64,000 nt of DNA from Pseudomonas orientalis (GTDB lineage Bacteria; Pseudomonadota; Gammaproteobacteria; Pseudomonadales; Pseudomonadaceae), in assembly GCF_022807995.1 (NCBI RefSeq), contig NZ_CP094351.1, forward strand, positions 3,689,001-3,753,000, read 5' to 3'. A program made the translations under genes and the position numbers. Below are positions 51,522-61,147 of the stretch, piece by piece; position 1 is the first letter of the stretch; each line of letters opens with the position of its first letter. Below the pieces are notes generated by a model. It was given only the letters and a program-made list of their open reading frames with translations, did no database searches and was not told the DNA's origin.

Positions 51522-52703
51522 ATGCCATTATTGCTGACTCCCGAAAACACCCTGCCGGTCGATGGTATGGCCGCCACCCTGATCGGCCGTGCCTGGGTGC
51601 CAGGCAAGATCGCGGGGCCCTCGCCGATCGTGCTGCGCAGCGACGGTGTGTTTGATCTGTCGGAGCGTTTTGCGACCCTGAGCGAGCTGCTGGAAACGCA
51701 ATCTCCACTGGCGGCGGTAAGGCAGACGCCCGGCACCTTTATCGCCAGCGTCGAGGCGCTCCTGGCCAACACTGGCCCCGCTTGCGATCCGTCCAGACCC
51801 TATTTGCTGCCGCCCCTGGACTTGCAAGTGATCAAGGCCGCCGGGGTCACGTTCGCCGCCAGCATGATCGAGCGCGTGATCGAGGAGCAGGCCGGCGGTG
51901 ATATGGCGAAAGCCGAGGCGGTGCGCGCCACCGTCCGCAGCGTAATTGGCGACAACCTGCGCTCCATCGTACCGGGCTCGGAGCAAGCCATGCGCCTCAA
52001 GGCCTTGCTGATCGAACGGGGGATGTGGTCGCAATACCTGGAAGTCGGCATTGGCCCGGATGCGGAGATCTTCACCAAGGCGCCTGTCCTCGCGGCGGTG
52101 GGAAGCGCCAGCTACATCGGCATTCATCCCGGCTCGCAATGGAACAACCCGGAGCCCGAAGTGGTGCTGGCGGTGAACAGCCATGGCCAGATCCACGGCG
52201 CCACCTTGGGCAACGACGTCAACCTGCGCGACTTCGAAGGCCGCAGCGCGCTGTTGCTGGGCAAGGCCAAGGACAACAATGCCTCCTGCGCCATTGGGCC
52301 GTTTATTCGACTGTTCGACGAACACTTCAGCCTGGATGATGTGCGGGCCTGCGTGGTCGATCTAGAGGTACAAGGCGAAGACGGTTATCGCCTGCAAGGC
52401 TCAAGCTCCATGAGTCAGATCAGCCGCGACCCACAGGATCTGGTGAGTCAGACGCTCAACGCCAATCACCAGTATCCCGATGGTTTCCTGCTGTTTCTCG
52501 GCACGCTGTTCGCCCCCACTGAAGACCGCGATCAGGCCGGCAGCGGTTTCACCCACAAGCTGGGTGACCACGTCCGTATCAGCAGCCCGTTGCTCGGTAG
52601 CCTGCATAACCTGGTGACCCACAGCTGCGCCGCCACCCCCTGGACGTTCGGGGTGGGCGCCTTATTGCGCAATCTGGCATCCCGTGGCCTGCTCGCCCGC
52701 TGA
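51522..52703 (+). CDS. AraD1-family (fumarylacetoacetate hydrolase-like) protein, probable pentonate dehydratase
   Basis: 393 residues from ATG 51522 (AGGAAA ahead). The FAH fold is indicated by IKAAGVTFAASMIERVIEEQ, then YLEVGIGPDAEIFTKAPVLA, SQWNNPEPEVVLAVNSHGQI and NDVNLRDFEGRSALLLGKAKDN, which supply the metal-binding acidic residues and the Lys-rich active site. This GguC/AraD1 branch is found in L-arabinose and related pentonate pathways, where a 2-keto-3-deoxy acid is dehydrated to alpha-ketoglutaric semialdehyde. That reaction is inferred from context. It is followed by the IlvD/Edd dehydratase. Confidence 0.82.
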   Translation: MPLLLTPENTLPVDGMAATLIGRAWVPGKIAGPSPIVLRSDGVFDLSERFATLSELLETQSPLAAVRQTPGTFIASVEALLANTGPACDPSRPYLLPPLDLQVIKAAGVTFAASMIERVIEEQAGGDMAKAEAVRATVRSVIGDNLRSIVPGSEQAMRLKALLIERGMWSQYLEVGIGPDAEIFTKAPVLAAVGSASYIGIHPGSQWNNPEPEVVLAVNSHGQIHGATLGNDVNLRDFEGRSALLLGKAKDNNASCAIGPFIRLFDEHFSLDDVRACVVDLEVQGEDGYRLQGSSSMSQISRDPQDLVSQTLNANHQYPDGFLLFLGTLFAPTEDRDQAGSGFTHKLGDHVRISSPLLGSLHNLVTHSCAATPWTFGVGALLRNLASRGLLAR

Positions 52704-52753
52704 ATCCCCCGCGATTTGTCGACTCATCCAATAACGACAAGAGAGAAAGCATC

Positions 52754-54538
52754 ATGAGTGAAACGCCAAAACGTCGCCTGCGCAGCGAGCAATGGTTCAA
52801 TGACCCTGCCCACGCGGACATGACCGCCCTGTATGTCGAACGCTACATGAACTACGGGATGACCCGCGAAGAACTGCAATCGGGCCGACCGATCATCGGC
52901 ATCGCCCAGACCGGCAGCGACCTGACCCCCTGCAACCGTCATCACCTGGAGTTGGCGCAACGCGTCAAAGCCGGCATTCGGGATGCCGGTGGCATTCCCA
53001 TGGAGTTCCCGGTGCATCCGATCGCCGAGCAATCGCGTCGGCCCACCGCGGCACTGGACCGTAACCTGGCGTATCTGGGGTTGGTGGAGATCCTCCACGG
53101 CTACCCGTTGGACGGCGTCGTCCTCACCACCGGTTGCGACAAAACCACCCCCGCCTGCCTGATGGCTGCCGCAACCACCGACTTGCCGGCCATCGTCCTG
53201 TCCGGCGGCCCGATGCTCGACGGTCACCACAAGGGGGAACTGATCGGCTCCGGCACCGTGCTCTGGCATGCACGCAACCTGATGGCCGCCGGCGAAATTG
53301 ACTACGAAGGCTTCATGGAGATGACCACGGCGGCCTCGCCGTCCGTTGGGCACTGCAACACCATGGGCACCGCCCTGTCGATGAATGCGCTGGCCGAAGC
53401 CTTGGGAATGTCATTGCCTGGCTGTGCGAGCATACCGGCGCCCTACCGTGAGCGCGGGCAAATGGCCTATGCCACCGGCAAGCGCATTTGCGAGCTGGTC
53501 CTGCAGGATATACGCCCATCGCAGATCATGACGCGCGAAGCATTCGAGAACGCGATCGCCGTCGCCTCGGCACTCGGCGCATCGAGCAACTGTCCTCCGC
53601 ACCTGATCGCAATTGCCCGGCACATGGGCGTCGAACTGAGCCTGGATGACTGGCAACGGATTGGCGAGGACGTGCCGCTGCTGGTCAATTGCATGCCGGC
53701 GGGCAAGTACCTCGGCGAAGGCTTCCACCGCGCCGGCGGCGTGCCGGCCGTGATGCACGAACTGCAAAAAGCCGGGCGCCTGCATCAAGACTGCGCAACG
53801 GTCGGCGGCAAGACCATCGGCGAAATTGTCAGCCGCGCCCTGACCAGCAACGTCGACGTGATCTACCCCTTTGAAACCCCGCTCAAGCACCGTGCCGGCT
53901 TTATCGTGCTCAGCGGCAACTTCTTCGACAGCGCCATCATGAAAATGTCGGTGGTGGGCGAAGCGTTTCGCAAAACCTACCTGTCCGAACCCGGCGCAGA
54001 AAACAGCTTCGAGGCCCGGGCGATCGTGTTCGAAGGGCCAGAGGACTATCACGCCCGCATCGACGACCCGGCGCTGGACATCGACGAGCGCTGCATCCTG
54101 GTCATCCGCGGTGTGGGTACCGTCGGCTACCCCGGCAGTGCAGAAGTAGTCAACATGGCGCCTCCGGCCGCGCTGATCAAACAAGGTATCGACTCCCTGC
54201 CCTGCCTGGGCGATGGGCGTCAAAGCGGCACGTCGGCAAGCCCGTCAATTCTCAACATGTCCCCCGAAGCAGCGGTAGGAGGCGGCTTGGCGTTGCTGAA
54301 AACCAACGACCGCCTGAAGGTCGACCTGAACACACGCACGGTCAACCTGCTGATAGACGAGGCCGAGATGAGCCGGCGTCGACGCGAGTGGACGCCGAAC
54401 ACCCCACCCTCCCAGACACCCTGGCAGGAACTCTACCGGCAACTGGTGGGACAGCTTTCTACAGGTGGATGCCTGGAGCCTGCGACTCTGCATCTGCGCG
54501 TGATCGCCCGCAGTGGTGAGCCGCGGCATTCGCATTGA
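52754..54538 (+). CDS. IlvD/Edd-family sugar-acid dehydratase, probable L-arabinonate dehydratase
   Basis: 594 residues. Iron-sulfur ligands are likely Cys60 (SDLTPCNRHH), Cys128 (TGCDKTTPAC) and Cys201 (GHCNTMGT), the set seen in the pentonate/hexonate dehydratases of the IlvD/Edd family. The N-terminus RRLRSEQWFNDPAHADMTAL and YVERYMNYGMTREELQSGRP fit the L-arabinonate/D-xylonate branch. It removes water from the pentonate to give 2-keto-3-deoxypentonate, the substrate of the AraD1-type enzyme encoded upstream. Confidence 0.88.
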   Translation: MSETPKRRLRSEQWFNDPAHADMTALYVERYMNYGMTREELQSGRPIIGIAQTGSDLTPCNRHHLELAQRVKAGIRDAGGIPMEFPVHPIAEQSRRPTAALDRNLAYLGLVEILHGYPLDGVVLTTGCDKTTPACLMAAATTDLPAIVLSGGPMLDGHHKGELIGSGTVLWHARNLMAAGEIDYEGFMEMTTAASPSVGHCNTMGTALSMNALAEALGMSLPGCASIPAPYRERGQMAYATGKRICELVLQDIRPSQIMTREAFENAIAVASALGASSNCPPHLIAIARHMGVELSLDDWQRIGEDVPLLVNCMPAGKYLGEGFHRAGGVPAVMHELQKAGRLHQDCATVGGKTIGEIVSRALTSNVDVIYPFETPLKHRAGFIVLSGNFFDSAIMKMSVVGEAFRKTYLSEPGAENSFEARAIVFEGPEDYHARIDDPALDIDERCILVIRGVGTVGYPGSAEVVNMAPPAALIKQGIDSLPCLGDGRQSGTSASPSILNMSPEAAVGGGLALLKTNDRLKVDLNTRTVNLLIDEAEMSRRRREWTPNTPPSQTPWQELYRQLVGQLSTGGCLEPATLHLRVIARSGEPRHSH

Positions 54539-54963
54539 CAACGACCGACAATTTACGCCCTCCTGAAAAACAGATCAGAAGGTGTAAACCTTATTCAGGA
54601 CGGGACAAAGGTAAAAAAAAGGACAGGCCTGGGGTGATTTTGGGGAGATATTTTTAGTGCAGCTCGAAAAGAATTCGAAGGCAGGAAGCGGATAGCGAGC
54701 TGGCTGGAATACCTGTCTTATAAGGATAAACCCACGGTTTTGCGCATCCCACAGCGAACAGCTTGACCCGTGCATCGGCAATCTGCCGATCACACATATC
54801 GATGACGGGACCTTGGGCCGAAAACGAAAAGCTTCTGCATGGGCAGAGGCTGAAAAAGGTGAAAATCCCTGGGTGCCCGTAGCAATAGATGGGTAGCAGC
54901 GATGAACGGGGTGCTGCTGCTCAGTTTGCTGCCGATAGAGTGGAATCATGAAGAGGTGTCAGT
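54539..54963. other. 425-bp gap holding the long copy of a dispersed repeat
   Basis: No convincing gene. A minus-strand frame of 124 codons crosses it (54575-54949), but it is part of the repeat described at 54601-54940 and its start lacks a ribosome binding site. Confidence 0.55.
54601..54940. repeat. Long copy of a dispersed intergenic repeat
   Basis: The first 55 bp (AAAAAAAAGGACAGGCCTGG, GATTTTGGGGAGATATTTTT) match the short copy at 30631-30684 at most positions. The remainder, to about 54940, has no counterpart in this window. Translations of it give the strings CVIGRLPMHGSSCSLWDAQN and FEFFSSCTKNISPKSPQACP, which read like often-annotated hypothetical proteins of pseudomonads and are probably spurious translations of a repeat. 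Confidence 0.45.
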
Positions 54964-56592
54964 ATGATTCTGCGCAAACTCAATATCGCCCCACGCTCCG
55001 CACTTAGCTTTGGTTTTTTTTGCTTGATGATCATTGGGTTGGGAGTGGTAGCTCTCATCCAGGCCTCAAGCTTGAACGACGCTGAAAAGTTTGTAGAAAA
55101 CAACGTGGTGCCCAGCATTTCGATGCTCGCCAAGATGGATCGAGAGTTTTTAAGCATCCGAAATAATAATTCAAGATTGCGTAACCCCATTGAGCCTGCT
55201 GATCGCAGAGCTCAAGCGCTTGTAGAGGTCAAAAAATCGCGCGGAAATTTTGAGGACCTTATCCAGAAACTCCAGCCTCTCATCGTGACGACTAAGGGCA
55301 AACAGCTTATCGGGGAATTGGCGAAAGAATACAGCACCTATGAGGGCGCTCAGGACCAATACCTGGCCCTTACAGGCGCTGGAAAATTCGAGGATGCAGT
55401 CAAGCTGTCCACCGAGGTCATGAAATCCGGGGCGGATGGCGTAAACACGGTTCTCCAGAACCTGATAGAGCTCAATAACAATAAAGCAATTAATGCCGGC
55501 AAAGAGGCAACGCGTATTTACGAACAAAGCAAACTGATCGTCGGCGGTTTCATTTTCGTGAGTACGCTGGCTGCAATCATCCTGGCTTTCATGTACACCC
55601 GGAGCCTCACCACCCCGATGAATCGGTCGTTGGCCATTGCTGAGCGGATCGCGAAAAACGATCTTAGCGAAGTGTTAGATGTGCAGGGCACCGACGAAGT
55701 AGCGCGGCTGATGCATGCTTTGAAAGCGATGCAGGCCAACTTGCGAACCACGCTCCTGTCTATATCCGACTCATCCAACCAGTTGGCGTCCACCTCCGAG
55801 GAAATGCATGCCGTAACCGAAAATGCGAATGCCGGCATGCAACAGCAGAGCCACGAAGTGGAAATGGCCGCTACGGCCGTCAACGAGATGAGCGCTGCCG
55901 TTGACGAAGTCGCCCGCAATGCCTGCGCGGCATCCGAGGCCGCTACACGGTCCAATTCGGCGGCTATAGCCGGCCGCGCACGGGTGGACGAGACCGTCGA
56001 GGCAATTAGCCTGATGGTCTCAAGTGTGGGAGATGCGTCAAATGAGGTTCAAGGGCTCGCTGTGATGGCTACCGACATCAGCAAGGTGTTAGACGTCATC
56101 AGGGCTATCGCCGAACAGACTAATTTGCTTGCACTCAACGCTGCAATCGAAGCCGCACGGGCAGGAGAAGCAGGTCGCGGGTTCGCTGTGGTCGCCGATG
56201 AAGTCCGAGCGCTGGCGCATAGAACGCAAACTTCGACCAGCGAGATCGAACAAATGATCACGTCCATTCAAAAAGGTACTGGAGCCGCCGTTTCTGCAAT
56301 GAGCAACACCAACACGCAAGCGCAAAAAACACTCGACACGGCGCGAGGTGCTGGGTCGGCGTTGGTGGAAATTACCCAAACCATTGACGACATCACCGAG
56401 CGCAACGTGCTGATTGCGACAGCGTCCGAGGAGCAAGCGCAGGTGGCCCGGGAAGTGGATCGGAGCCTGGTCAGTATCAGAGATTTGTCGAGTCAGGCGT
56501 CTGAAGGGTCAAACCAGACCGCGTTAGCCAGTTCGGAATTGTCGAAGCTGGCGGTTGAACTGAACCGGATGGTTAACCAATTTCGCCTATAG
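54964..56592 (+). CDS. Methyl-accepting chemotaxis protein
   Basis: 542 residues. Membrane helices lie at about 14-34 (ALSFGFFCLMIIGLGVVALI) and 189-211 (LIVGGFIFVSTLAAIILAFM). Between them is a four-helix-bundle-type periplasmic sensor. HAMP and the signalling domain follow, with VIRAIAEQTNLLALNAAIEA, then GEAGRGFAVVADEVRALAHR. It belongs to the 4HB_MCP style; the ligand is unknown. The promoter should lie in the repeat-containing gap. Confidence 0.92.
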   Translation: MILRKLNIAPRSALSFGFFCLMIIGLGVVALIQASSLNDAEKFVENNVVPSISMLAKMDREFLSIRNNNSRLRNPIEPADRRAQALVEVKKSRGNFEDLIQKLQPLIVTTKGKQLIGELAKEYSTYEGAQDQYLALTGAGKFEDAVKLSTEVMKSGADGVNTVLQNLIELNNNKAINAGKEATRIYEQSKLIVGGFIFVSTLAAIILAFMYTRSLTTPMNRSLAIAERIAKNDLSEVLDVQGTDEVARLMHALKAMQANLRTTLLSISDSSNQLASTSEEMHAVTENANAGMQQQSHEVEMAATAVNEMSAAVDEVARNACAASEAATRSNSAAIAGRARVDETVEAISLMVSSVGDASNEVQGLAVMATDISKVLDVIRAIAEQTNLLALNAAIEAARAGEAGRGFAVVADEVRALAHRTQTSTSEIEQMITSIQKGTGAAVSAMSNTNTQAQKTLDTARGAGSALVEITQTIDDITERNVLIATASEEQAQVAREVDRSLVSIRDLSSQASEGSNQTALASSELSKLAVELNRMVNQFRL

Positions 56593-56767
56593 CTAATCGC
56601 TGCATAAAAAAGCCCTGCCTGACGCTCGCCGGCATCAGACACTTCCTTTTGCCGAGGGTATGGCGCTGCGGGTCCGTTATTGCTACATGGGCGAAAGACA
56701 CGCAAAGCCTCTATGAAGTGCGGGCCCTGTCGCTACACGAACTCACCGGATAGTTTTGCGCAGGCAC

Positions 56768-56793
56768 AAAAAAGCCGATCAGCTAGATCGGCT
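56768..56793 (-). terminator. Terminator downstream of tRNA-Pro
   Basis: On the minus strand AGCCGATC-TAGCT-GATCGGCT is a perfect 8-bp hairpin, followed directly by TTTTTT. It lies 28 bp after the CCA end of the tRNA. Confidence 0.85.
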
Positions 56794-56820
56794 CAACTGT
56801 CTGATTTTACTCAGGAATAA

Positions 56821-56897
56821 TGGTCGGGACGGAGTGATTCGAACACTCGACCCCTAGCACCCCATGCTAGTGCGCTACCGGACTGCGCTACGCCCCG
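56821..56897 (-). tRNA. tRNA-Pro (anticodon GGG)
   Basis: The 77-nt minus-strand transcript starts CGGGGCG, has the D-arm TAGCGCAGTCCGGTAGCGCA, an anticodon stem CTAGC/GCTAG with loop ATGGGGT (anticodon GGG), the T-loop GTTCGAATC and ends CCGTCCCGACCA. The acceptor stem CGGGGCG pairs with CGTCCCG, with one G-T pair. The encoded CCA is present. Confidence 0.93.
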
Positions 56898-56913
56898 ACT
56901 AGGCGTGTTACTG

Positions 56914-56938
56914 GGTTCGCTTCTTAACGAAGCGAACC
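56914..56938. other. Perfect 10-bp hairpin between MerR gene and tRNA-Pro
   Basis: GGTTCGCTTC (56914-56923) and GAAGCGAACC (56929-56938) pair perfectly around TTAAC. No T-run follows, so it may be an RNA-processing hairpin separating the MerR message from the tRNA. Confidence 0.5.
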
Positions 56939-56987
56939 GGAATATACCGCAAGCTTTTGAAATGTGGAAGTATTTTTAAAGCTTGAA

Positions 56988-57344
56988 TCATTTCTTCAAC
57001 ACCACCAGCACATCTTCGAGTTCGGAGATCATCTGGCGGATCAGTTGCTTGTATTGGGTAGTGTCGTCTTTGGCTTCATCACCGGACATGCGCTGGCGTG
57101 CGCCGCTGATGGTGAACCCCTGGTCATAAAGCAACGCGCGGATCTGTCGGATCATCAGCACATCCTGGCGCTGATAATACCGACGGTTCCCAGTGCGTTT
57201 GACGGGGTTGAGTTGAGGAAACTCCTGCTCCCAATAGCGCAGCACGTGCGGTTTTACCGCACACAGCTCACTCACTTCACCAATGGTGAAGTAGCGTTTG
57301 CCCGGGATGACGGGTAGTTCGTCGTTATGACTTGGTTCCAGCAT
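56988..57344 (-). CDS. MerR-family regulator downstream of ihfA
   Basis: 118 residues from ATG 57344, overlapping the end of ihfA by 20 bp. The MerR winged helix is KRYFTIGEVSELCAVKPHVL then RYWEQEFPQLNPVKRTGNRR and YYQRQDVLMIRQIRALLYDQ. The rest is a short dimerisation coil. A gene of this kind follows ihfA in many pseudomonads. Effector and targets are unknown. Confidence 0.88.
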   Translation of the reverse strand: MLEPSHNDELPVIPGKRYFTIGEVSELCAVKPHVLRYWEQEFPQLNPVKRTGNRRYYQRQDVLMIRQIRALLYDQGFTISGARQRMSGDEAKDDTTQYKQLIRQMISELEDVLVVLKK

Positions 57345-57627
57345 AAGCCTCAACTCGGGCCTTCAACTTCTGCCCTGGACGAAAGGTGACCACACGGCGA
57401 GCCGTGATCGGGATTTCTTCTCCCGTTTTCGGATTGCGGCCAGGCCGCTGGCGTTTGTCCCGCAGGTCAAAATTGCCGAAACCAGACAATTTGACCTGTT
57501 CGTTGTCTTCCAGAGCGTGGCGGATCTCTTCAAAAAACAGCTCGACCAATTCCTTGGCCTCGCGCTTGTTCAGACCCAACTCTTCGTACAGACGTTCCGC
57601 CATCTCAGCTTTCGTCAAAGCCCCCAT
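57325..57627 (-). CDS. ihfA: Integration host factor subunit alpha
   Basis: 100 residues: MGALTKAEMAERLYEELGLN, then RHALEDNEQVKLSGFGNFDL and the DNA-intercalating arm RQRPGRNPKTGEEIPITARR with its conserved proline. It pairs with IHF beta to bend DNA at specific sites for transcription, recombination and replication. It starts 3 bp after the pheT stop codon. Confidence 0.96.
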   Translation of the reverse strand: MGALTKAEMAERLYEELGLNKREAKELVELFFEEIRHALEDNEQVKLSGFGNFDLRDKRQRPGRNPKTGEEIPITARRVVTFRPGQKLKARVEAYAGTKS

Positions 57628-57630
57628 ACG

Positions 57631-60009
57631 TCACTTCCTTAACGTGGCGTTCAACCTTTGTTCGAGCGAGGTGAGGATATTTTGTGTCGTGGTATTCACC
57701 TCATCATCATTAAGAGTGCGCGATGGATGCTGCCAGGTCAAGCCAACCGCAAGGCTTTTTCTATGCGGATCAATGCCTTTACCCTGATAGACGTCAAATA
57801 GCCTGAGGTCCGTCAGCCATTCCCCTGCATTTTCTCGGATTACCTCCAGAACGGCAGTAGCGGCGACTTCACGATCGGCGATCAGGGCCAGGTCACGACG
57901 CACTTCAGGAAAGCGCGACAACTCGCTGAATTTAGGCATTTTGCCCGACGCAACTTCAGCCAACACCAGCTCAAACACGAAGACTGGACGGTCCAGACCC
58001 AGGGTTTTCGACAGTTCCGGGTGAATCGCGCCGACGAAGCCGACCAAACGACCTTCGCGCTCGATGCGTGCGGTCTGGCCTGGGTGCAGCGCCGGGTGTT
58101 TGCCTGGCAGGAACGTAAAGGCGTCCAGCGCGCCGGCAAAGCCGAGCACCGCTTCCACGTCAGCCTTGACGTCGAAAAAGTCCACGGCATCGCGGCCCTG
58201 GGCCCAGCCTTCCGGCAGGCGGCTGCCGCACACCACACCGGCCAGCATTGGCTCTTGCTTCAAGCCATCGAGCTGACCGACGAAACGCAGGCCGCTTTCG
58301 AACATGCGTACGCGATCCTGCTGACGGTTCAGGTTGTGAGACAGCGCCTTGACCAAGCCTGGCCATAGCGACGAACGCATGGCCGCCATGTCATTGGAGA
58401 TCGGATTGGCCAGCAACAGCGGCTCAACGCCTGGGTTGAACAGTTCGAATTGCTTGGGATCGATGAAGCTGTAGGTCACTGCTTCCTGATATCCACGGGC
58501 GACCAGCAGGCGACGCAATTCAGGCAGGTGCGCACGCGCTTCGGCCTTGGGTTGCGGCGCCAAACGCGCCTGCGGGTAGCGTACCGGCAGACGGTTGTAG
58601 CCGTACAAGCGAGCCAGTTCTTCGATCAGGTCGACTTCCAGACTGATATCGAAGCGATGGCTTGGCACTTCAACGTGCCACTGCCCTTCCCCGCCAGCAG
58701 AGATGGCAAGGCCGAGGGCCGACAGCAGTTGCTCGATCTCGGCAGGCTCGATCACCAGGCCGAGCATTTGCTCAACGCTCTTGGCACGCAGAGTGATGGG
58801 CGCAATGGACGGCAGGTACTGTTCGTTGACTGTCTCGGTGATCGGACCCGCTTCACCACCAGTGATTTCCAGCAGCAGGCCGGTGGCGCGCTCCATGGCT
58901 TCACGGGCCAGCTTCCAGTCCACGCCACGCTCATAGCGGTGCGACGCATCGGTGTGCAGGCCGTAGGAACGGGCCTTGCCGGCGATGGCGATCTGGTCGA
59001 AGAACGCGCTTTCAAGGAAGACGTCACGAGTGGTTGCAGATACGCCGCTGTGCTCCCCACCCATTACGCCAGCAATCGCCAAGGCGCGGGAATGGTCGGC
59101 AATGACCAGGGTGTCGGCGCGCAGGCTGACTTCCTGGCCGTCGAGCAATACCAGCTTCTCGCCTTCCTCGGCCATACGCACACGGATGCCGCCATTGATT
59201 TCGGCAAGGTCAAACGCGTGCAGCGGCTGGCCCAGCTCCAACATCACATAGTTGGTGATATCCACAGCAGCGTCGATGCTGCGCACGTCAGCGCGGCGCA
59301 GGCGTTCAACCATCCACAAAGGGGTTGGCCGGGACAGGTCGACGTTACGGATCACGCGCCCCAGGTAACGTGGGCAAGCGCTTGGCGCCAACACTTCAAT
59401 CGAGCGCACTTCGTCGTGCACGGCAGGCACGCCGGCAACCACTGGGCGGGTGACGGGCACGTTGTACAGCGCCCCTACTTCACGGGCCAGACCGGCCAGG
59501 GACAGGCAGTCGCCACGGTTCGGGGTCAGGTCGACCTCGATGCTGGCGTCTTCCAGTTCCAAGTAAACGCGGATGTCCTGGCCCACCGGCGCATCGGCCG
59601 GCAGCTCCATCAAGCCGTCGTTGCCCTCGCCCACCTGCAGCTCGGCCTGGGAACACAGCATGCCGTTAGACTCGACGCCGCGCAGTTTGGCCTTCTTGAT
59701 CTTGAAGTCGCCCGGCAGTTCGGCACCGATCATGGCGAACGGGATCTTCAGGCCCGGGCGCACGTTGGGCGCTCCGCACACGACCTGGAAGGTTTCTGCG
59801 CCGTTACTGACCTGGCACACACGCAATTTGTCGGCATCCGGGTGCTGCTCGGTGCTCAGCACCTCGCCCACCACCACGCCACTGAATACACCGGCGGCCG
59901 GGGTGACGCTATCGACCTCAAGACCGGCCATCGACAGACGCGCAACCAGCGCGTCGCGATCTACCTGCGGGCTTACCCAGCCACGCAGCCATTGTTCACT
60001 GAATTTCAT
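57631..60009 (-). CDS. pheT: Phenylalanyl-tRNA synthetase beta subunit
   Basis: 792 residues, the expected length. An N-terminal OB-fold tRNA-binding domain (about residues 40-150; VVVGEVLSTEQHPDADKLRV, GMLCSQAELQVGE) is followed by the B3/B4 editing region. Next come the B5 domain (SVEQMLGLVIEPAEIEQLLS), a catalytic-like core and the C-terminal anticodon-binding domain (FSELSRFPEVRRDLALIADR). With PheS it forms the alpha2beta2 enzyme charging tRNA-Phe. It follows pheS by 26 bp. Confidence 0.96.
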   Translation of the reverse strand: MKFSEQWLRGWVSPQVDRDALVARLSMAGLEVDSVTPAAGVFSGVVVGEVLSTEQHPDADKLRVCQVSNGAETFQVVCGAPNVRPGLKIPFAMIGAELPGDFKIKKAKLRGVESNGMLCSQAELQVGEGNDGLMELPADAPVGQDIRVYLELEDASIEVDLTPNRGDCLSLAGLAREVGALYNVPVTRPVVAGVPAVHDEVRSIEVLAPSACPRYLGRVIRNVDLSRPTPLWMVERLRRADVRSIDAAVDITNYVMLELGQPLHAFDLAEINGGIRVRMAEEGEKLVLLDGQEVSLRADTLVIADHSRALAIAGVMGGEHSGVSATTRDVFLESAFFDQIAIAGKARSYGLHTDASHRYERGVDWKLAREAMERATGLLLEITGGEAGPITETVNEQYLPSIAPITLRAKSVEQMLGLVIEPAEIEQLLSALGLAISAGGEGQWHVEVPSHRFDISLEVDLIEELARLYGYNRLPVRYPQARLAPQPKAEARAHLPELRRLLVARGYQEAVTYSFIDPKQFELFNPGVEPLLLANPISNDMAAMRSSLWPGLVKALSHNLNRQQDRVRMFESGLRFVGQLDGLKQEPMLAGVVCGSRLPEGWAQGRDAVDFFDVKADVEAVLGFAGALDAFTFLPGKHPALHPGQTARIEREGRLVGFVGAIHPELSKTLGLDRPVFVFELVLAEVASGKMPKFSELSRFPEVRRDLALIADREVAATAVLEVIRENAGEWLTDLRLFDVYQGKGIDPHRKSLAVGLTWQHPSRTLNDDEVNTTTQNILTSLEQRLNATLRK

Positions 60010-60035
60010 CCTGCTCTCCTAAAGATTCGTTACGA

Positions 60036-61052
60036 CTAGCGAAATTGCGCGAGGAACCGCAAGTCGTTGTCGAAGAACAGACGCAAGTCGTTCACGCCGT
60101 AACGCAGCATGGCCAGACGCTCAACGCCCATGCCGAAGGCAAAGCCCGAAAACTCTTCCGGGTCGATCCCGGACATGCGCAGCACGTTAGGGTGGACCAT
60201 GCCGCAACCCATCACTTCCAGCCAGCCGGTCTGCTTGCAGACGCGGCAGCCTTTACCGCTGCACATCACGCATTCCATGTCGACTTCAGCGGATGGCTCG
60301 GTGAATGGGAAGAAGGATGGTCGGAAACGCACCGCCAGCTCTTTCTCGAAGAACACCCGCAGGAATTCTTCGATGGTGCCTTTGAGGTCGGCGAAATTGA
60401 TATCGCGATCAACCAGCAGGCCTTCGACCTGGTGGAACATCGGCGAATGGGTGATATCGGAGTCGCTACGGTACACACGGCCCGGGCAGACGATGCGGAT
60501 CGGCGGCTTGTTCGCTTCCATGGTGCGGACCTGTACCGGCGAGGTATGGGTGCGCAACAACATGTTCGCGTTGAAATAGAAGGTGTCGTGCATCGACCGG
60601 GCCGGGTGATGGCCTGGGATGTTGAGCGCCTCGAAGTTGTGATAGTCGTCTTCAACCTCTGGGCCTTCGGCAATGCCGTAGCCGATATGGGTGAAGAACT
60701 GCTCGATACGTTCCAGAGTCCGGGTGATCGGATGCAGACCGCCCGAGGCCTGGCCACGGCCAGGCAAGGTCACGTCAATGGACTCGGCGGCGAGCTTGGC
60801 CGCAAGATCGGCCTCCTCGAGCGACGCCTTGCGCGCATTGAGAACCTCGGTGACGCGCTCCTTGGCAACGTTGATCAGCGCACCGACTTGCGGACGTTCT
60901 TCAGCCGGTAAATTCCCCAGGGTCTTCATCACCTGAGTCAATTCACCTTTTTTGCCAAGGTAGTGAACCCGGATTTGCTCCAGGGCGTTTACATCTTCAG
61001 CGCTTTGCACAGCCTCGAGAGCTTGAGCGACGAGCGCGTCCAGGTTTTCCAT
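60036..61052 (-). CDS. pheS: Phenylalanyl-tRNA synthetase alpha subunit
   Basis: 338 residues: an N-terminal coiled coil, then the class II catalytic core. Marks are ITRTLERIEQFFTHIGYGIA, PEVEDDYHNFEALNIPGHHP (motif 1 region), SPVQVRTMEANKPPIRIVCP and FRPSFFPFTEPSAEVDMECV (motif 2), and GFAFGMGVERLAMLRYGVND (motif 3). It supplies the aminoacylation site. It is separated from rplT by a 109-bp gap with two hairpins. Confidence 0.96.
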   Translation of the reverse strand: MENLDALVAQALEAVQSAEDVNALEQIRVHYLGKKGELTQVMKTLGNLPAEERPQVGALINVAKERVTEVLNARKASLEEADLAAKLAAESIDVTLPGRGQASGGLHPITRTLERIEQFFTHIGYGIAEGPEVEDDYHNFEALNIPGHHPARSMHDTFYFNANMLLRTHTSPVQVRTMEANKPPIRIVCPGRVYRSDSDITHSPMFHQVEGLLVDRDINFADLKGTIEEFLRVFFEKELAVRFRPSFFPFTEPSAEVDMECVMCSGKGCRVCKQTGWLEVMGCGMVHPNVLRMSGIDPEEFSGFAFGMGVERLAMLRYGVNDLRLFFDNDLRFLAQFR

Positions 61053-61070
61053 GTACAGACTCCAGATACA

Positions 61071-61106
61071 AAATAGGGGAAGAGCTTGAAGGCTCTTCCC
61101 CTATTT
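61071..61106. terminator. Hairpin upstream of pheS, possible attenuator or processing site
   Basis: A perfect 15-bp stem, AAATAGGGGAAGAGC with GCTCTTCCCCTATTT, closes a 6-nt loop and is followed on the minus strand by TTTTG. It looks like a terminator but its T-run is short, so partial readthrough into pheS would be expected. Confidence 0.6.
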
Positions 61107-61117
61107 ATGACGTTTAC

Positions 61118-61147
61118 CACCCTGGGCTACAGGAGTAACCCAGGGTG
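61118..61147. other. Second hairpin in the rplT-pheS gap
   Basis: CACCCTGGG (61118-61126) and CCCAGGGTG (61139-61147) pair perfectly, with further pairing possible inside the 12-nt loop. It sits just after the rplT stop and before the longer hairpin at 61071-61106. Confidence 0.5.

Noticed and set aside
54575..54949. 124-codon minus-strand hypothetical protein
   Set aside because: It spans a dispersed repeat and contains the repeat sequence itself; start signal poor. Listed as repeat instead.
58450..60039. 529-codon plus-strand frame opposite pheT
   Set aside because: Antisense to a conserved essential gene; no ribosome binding site or domain.
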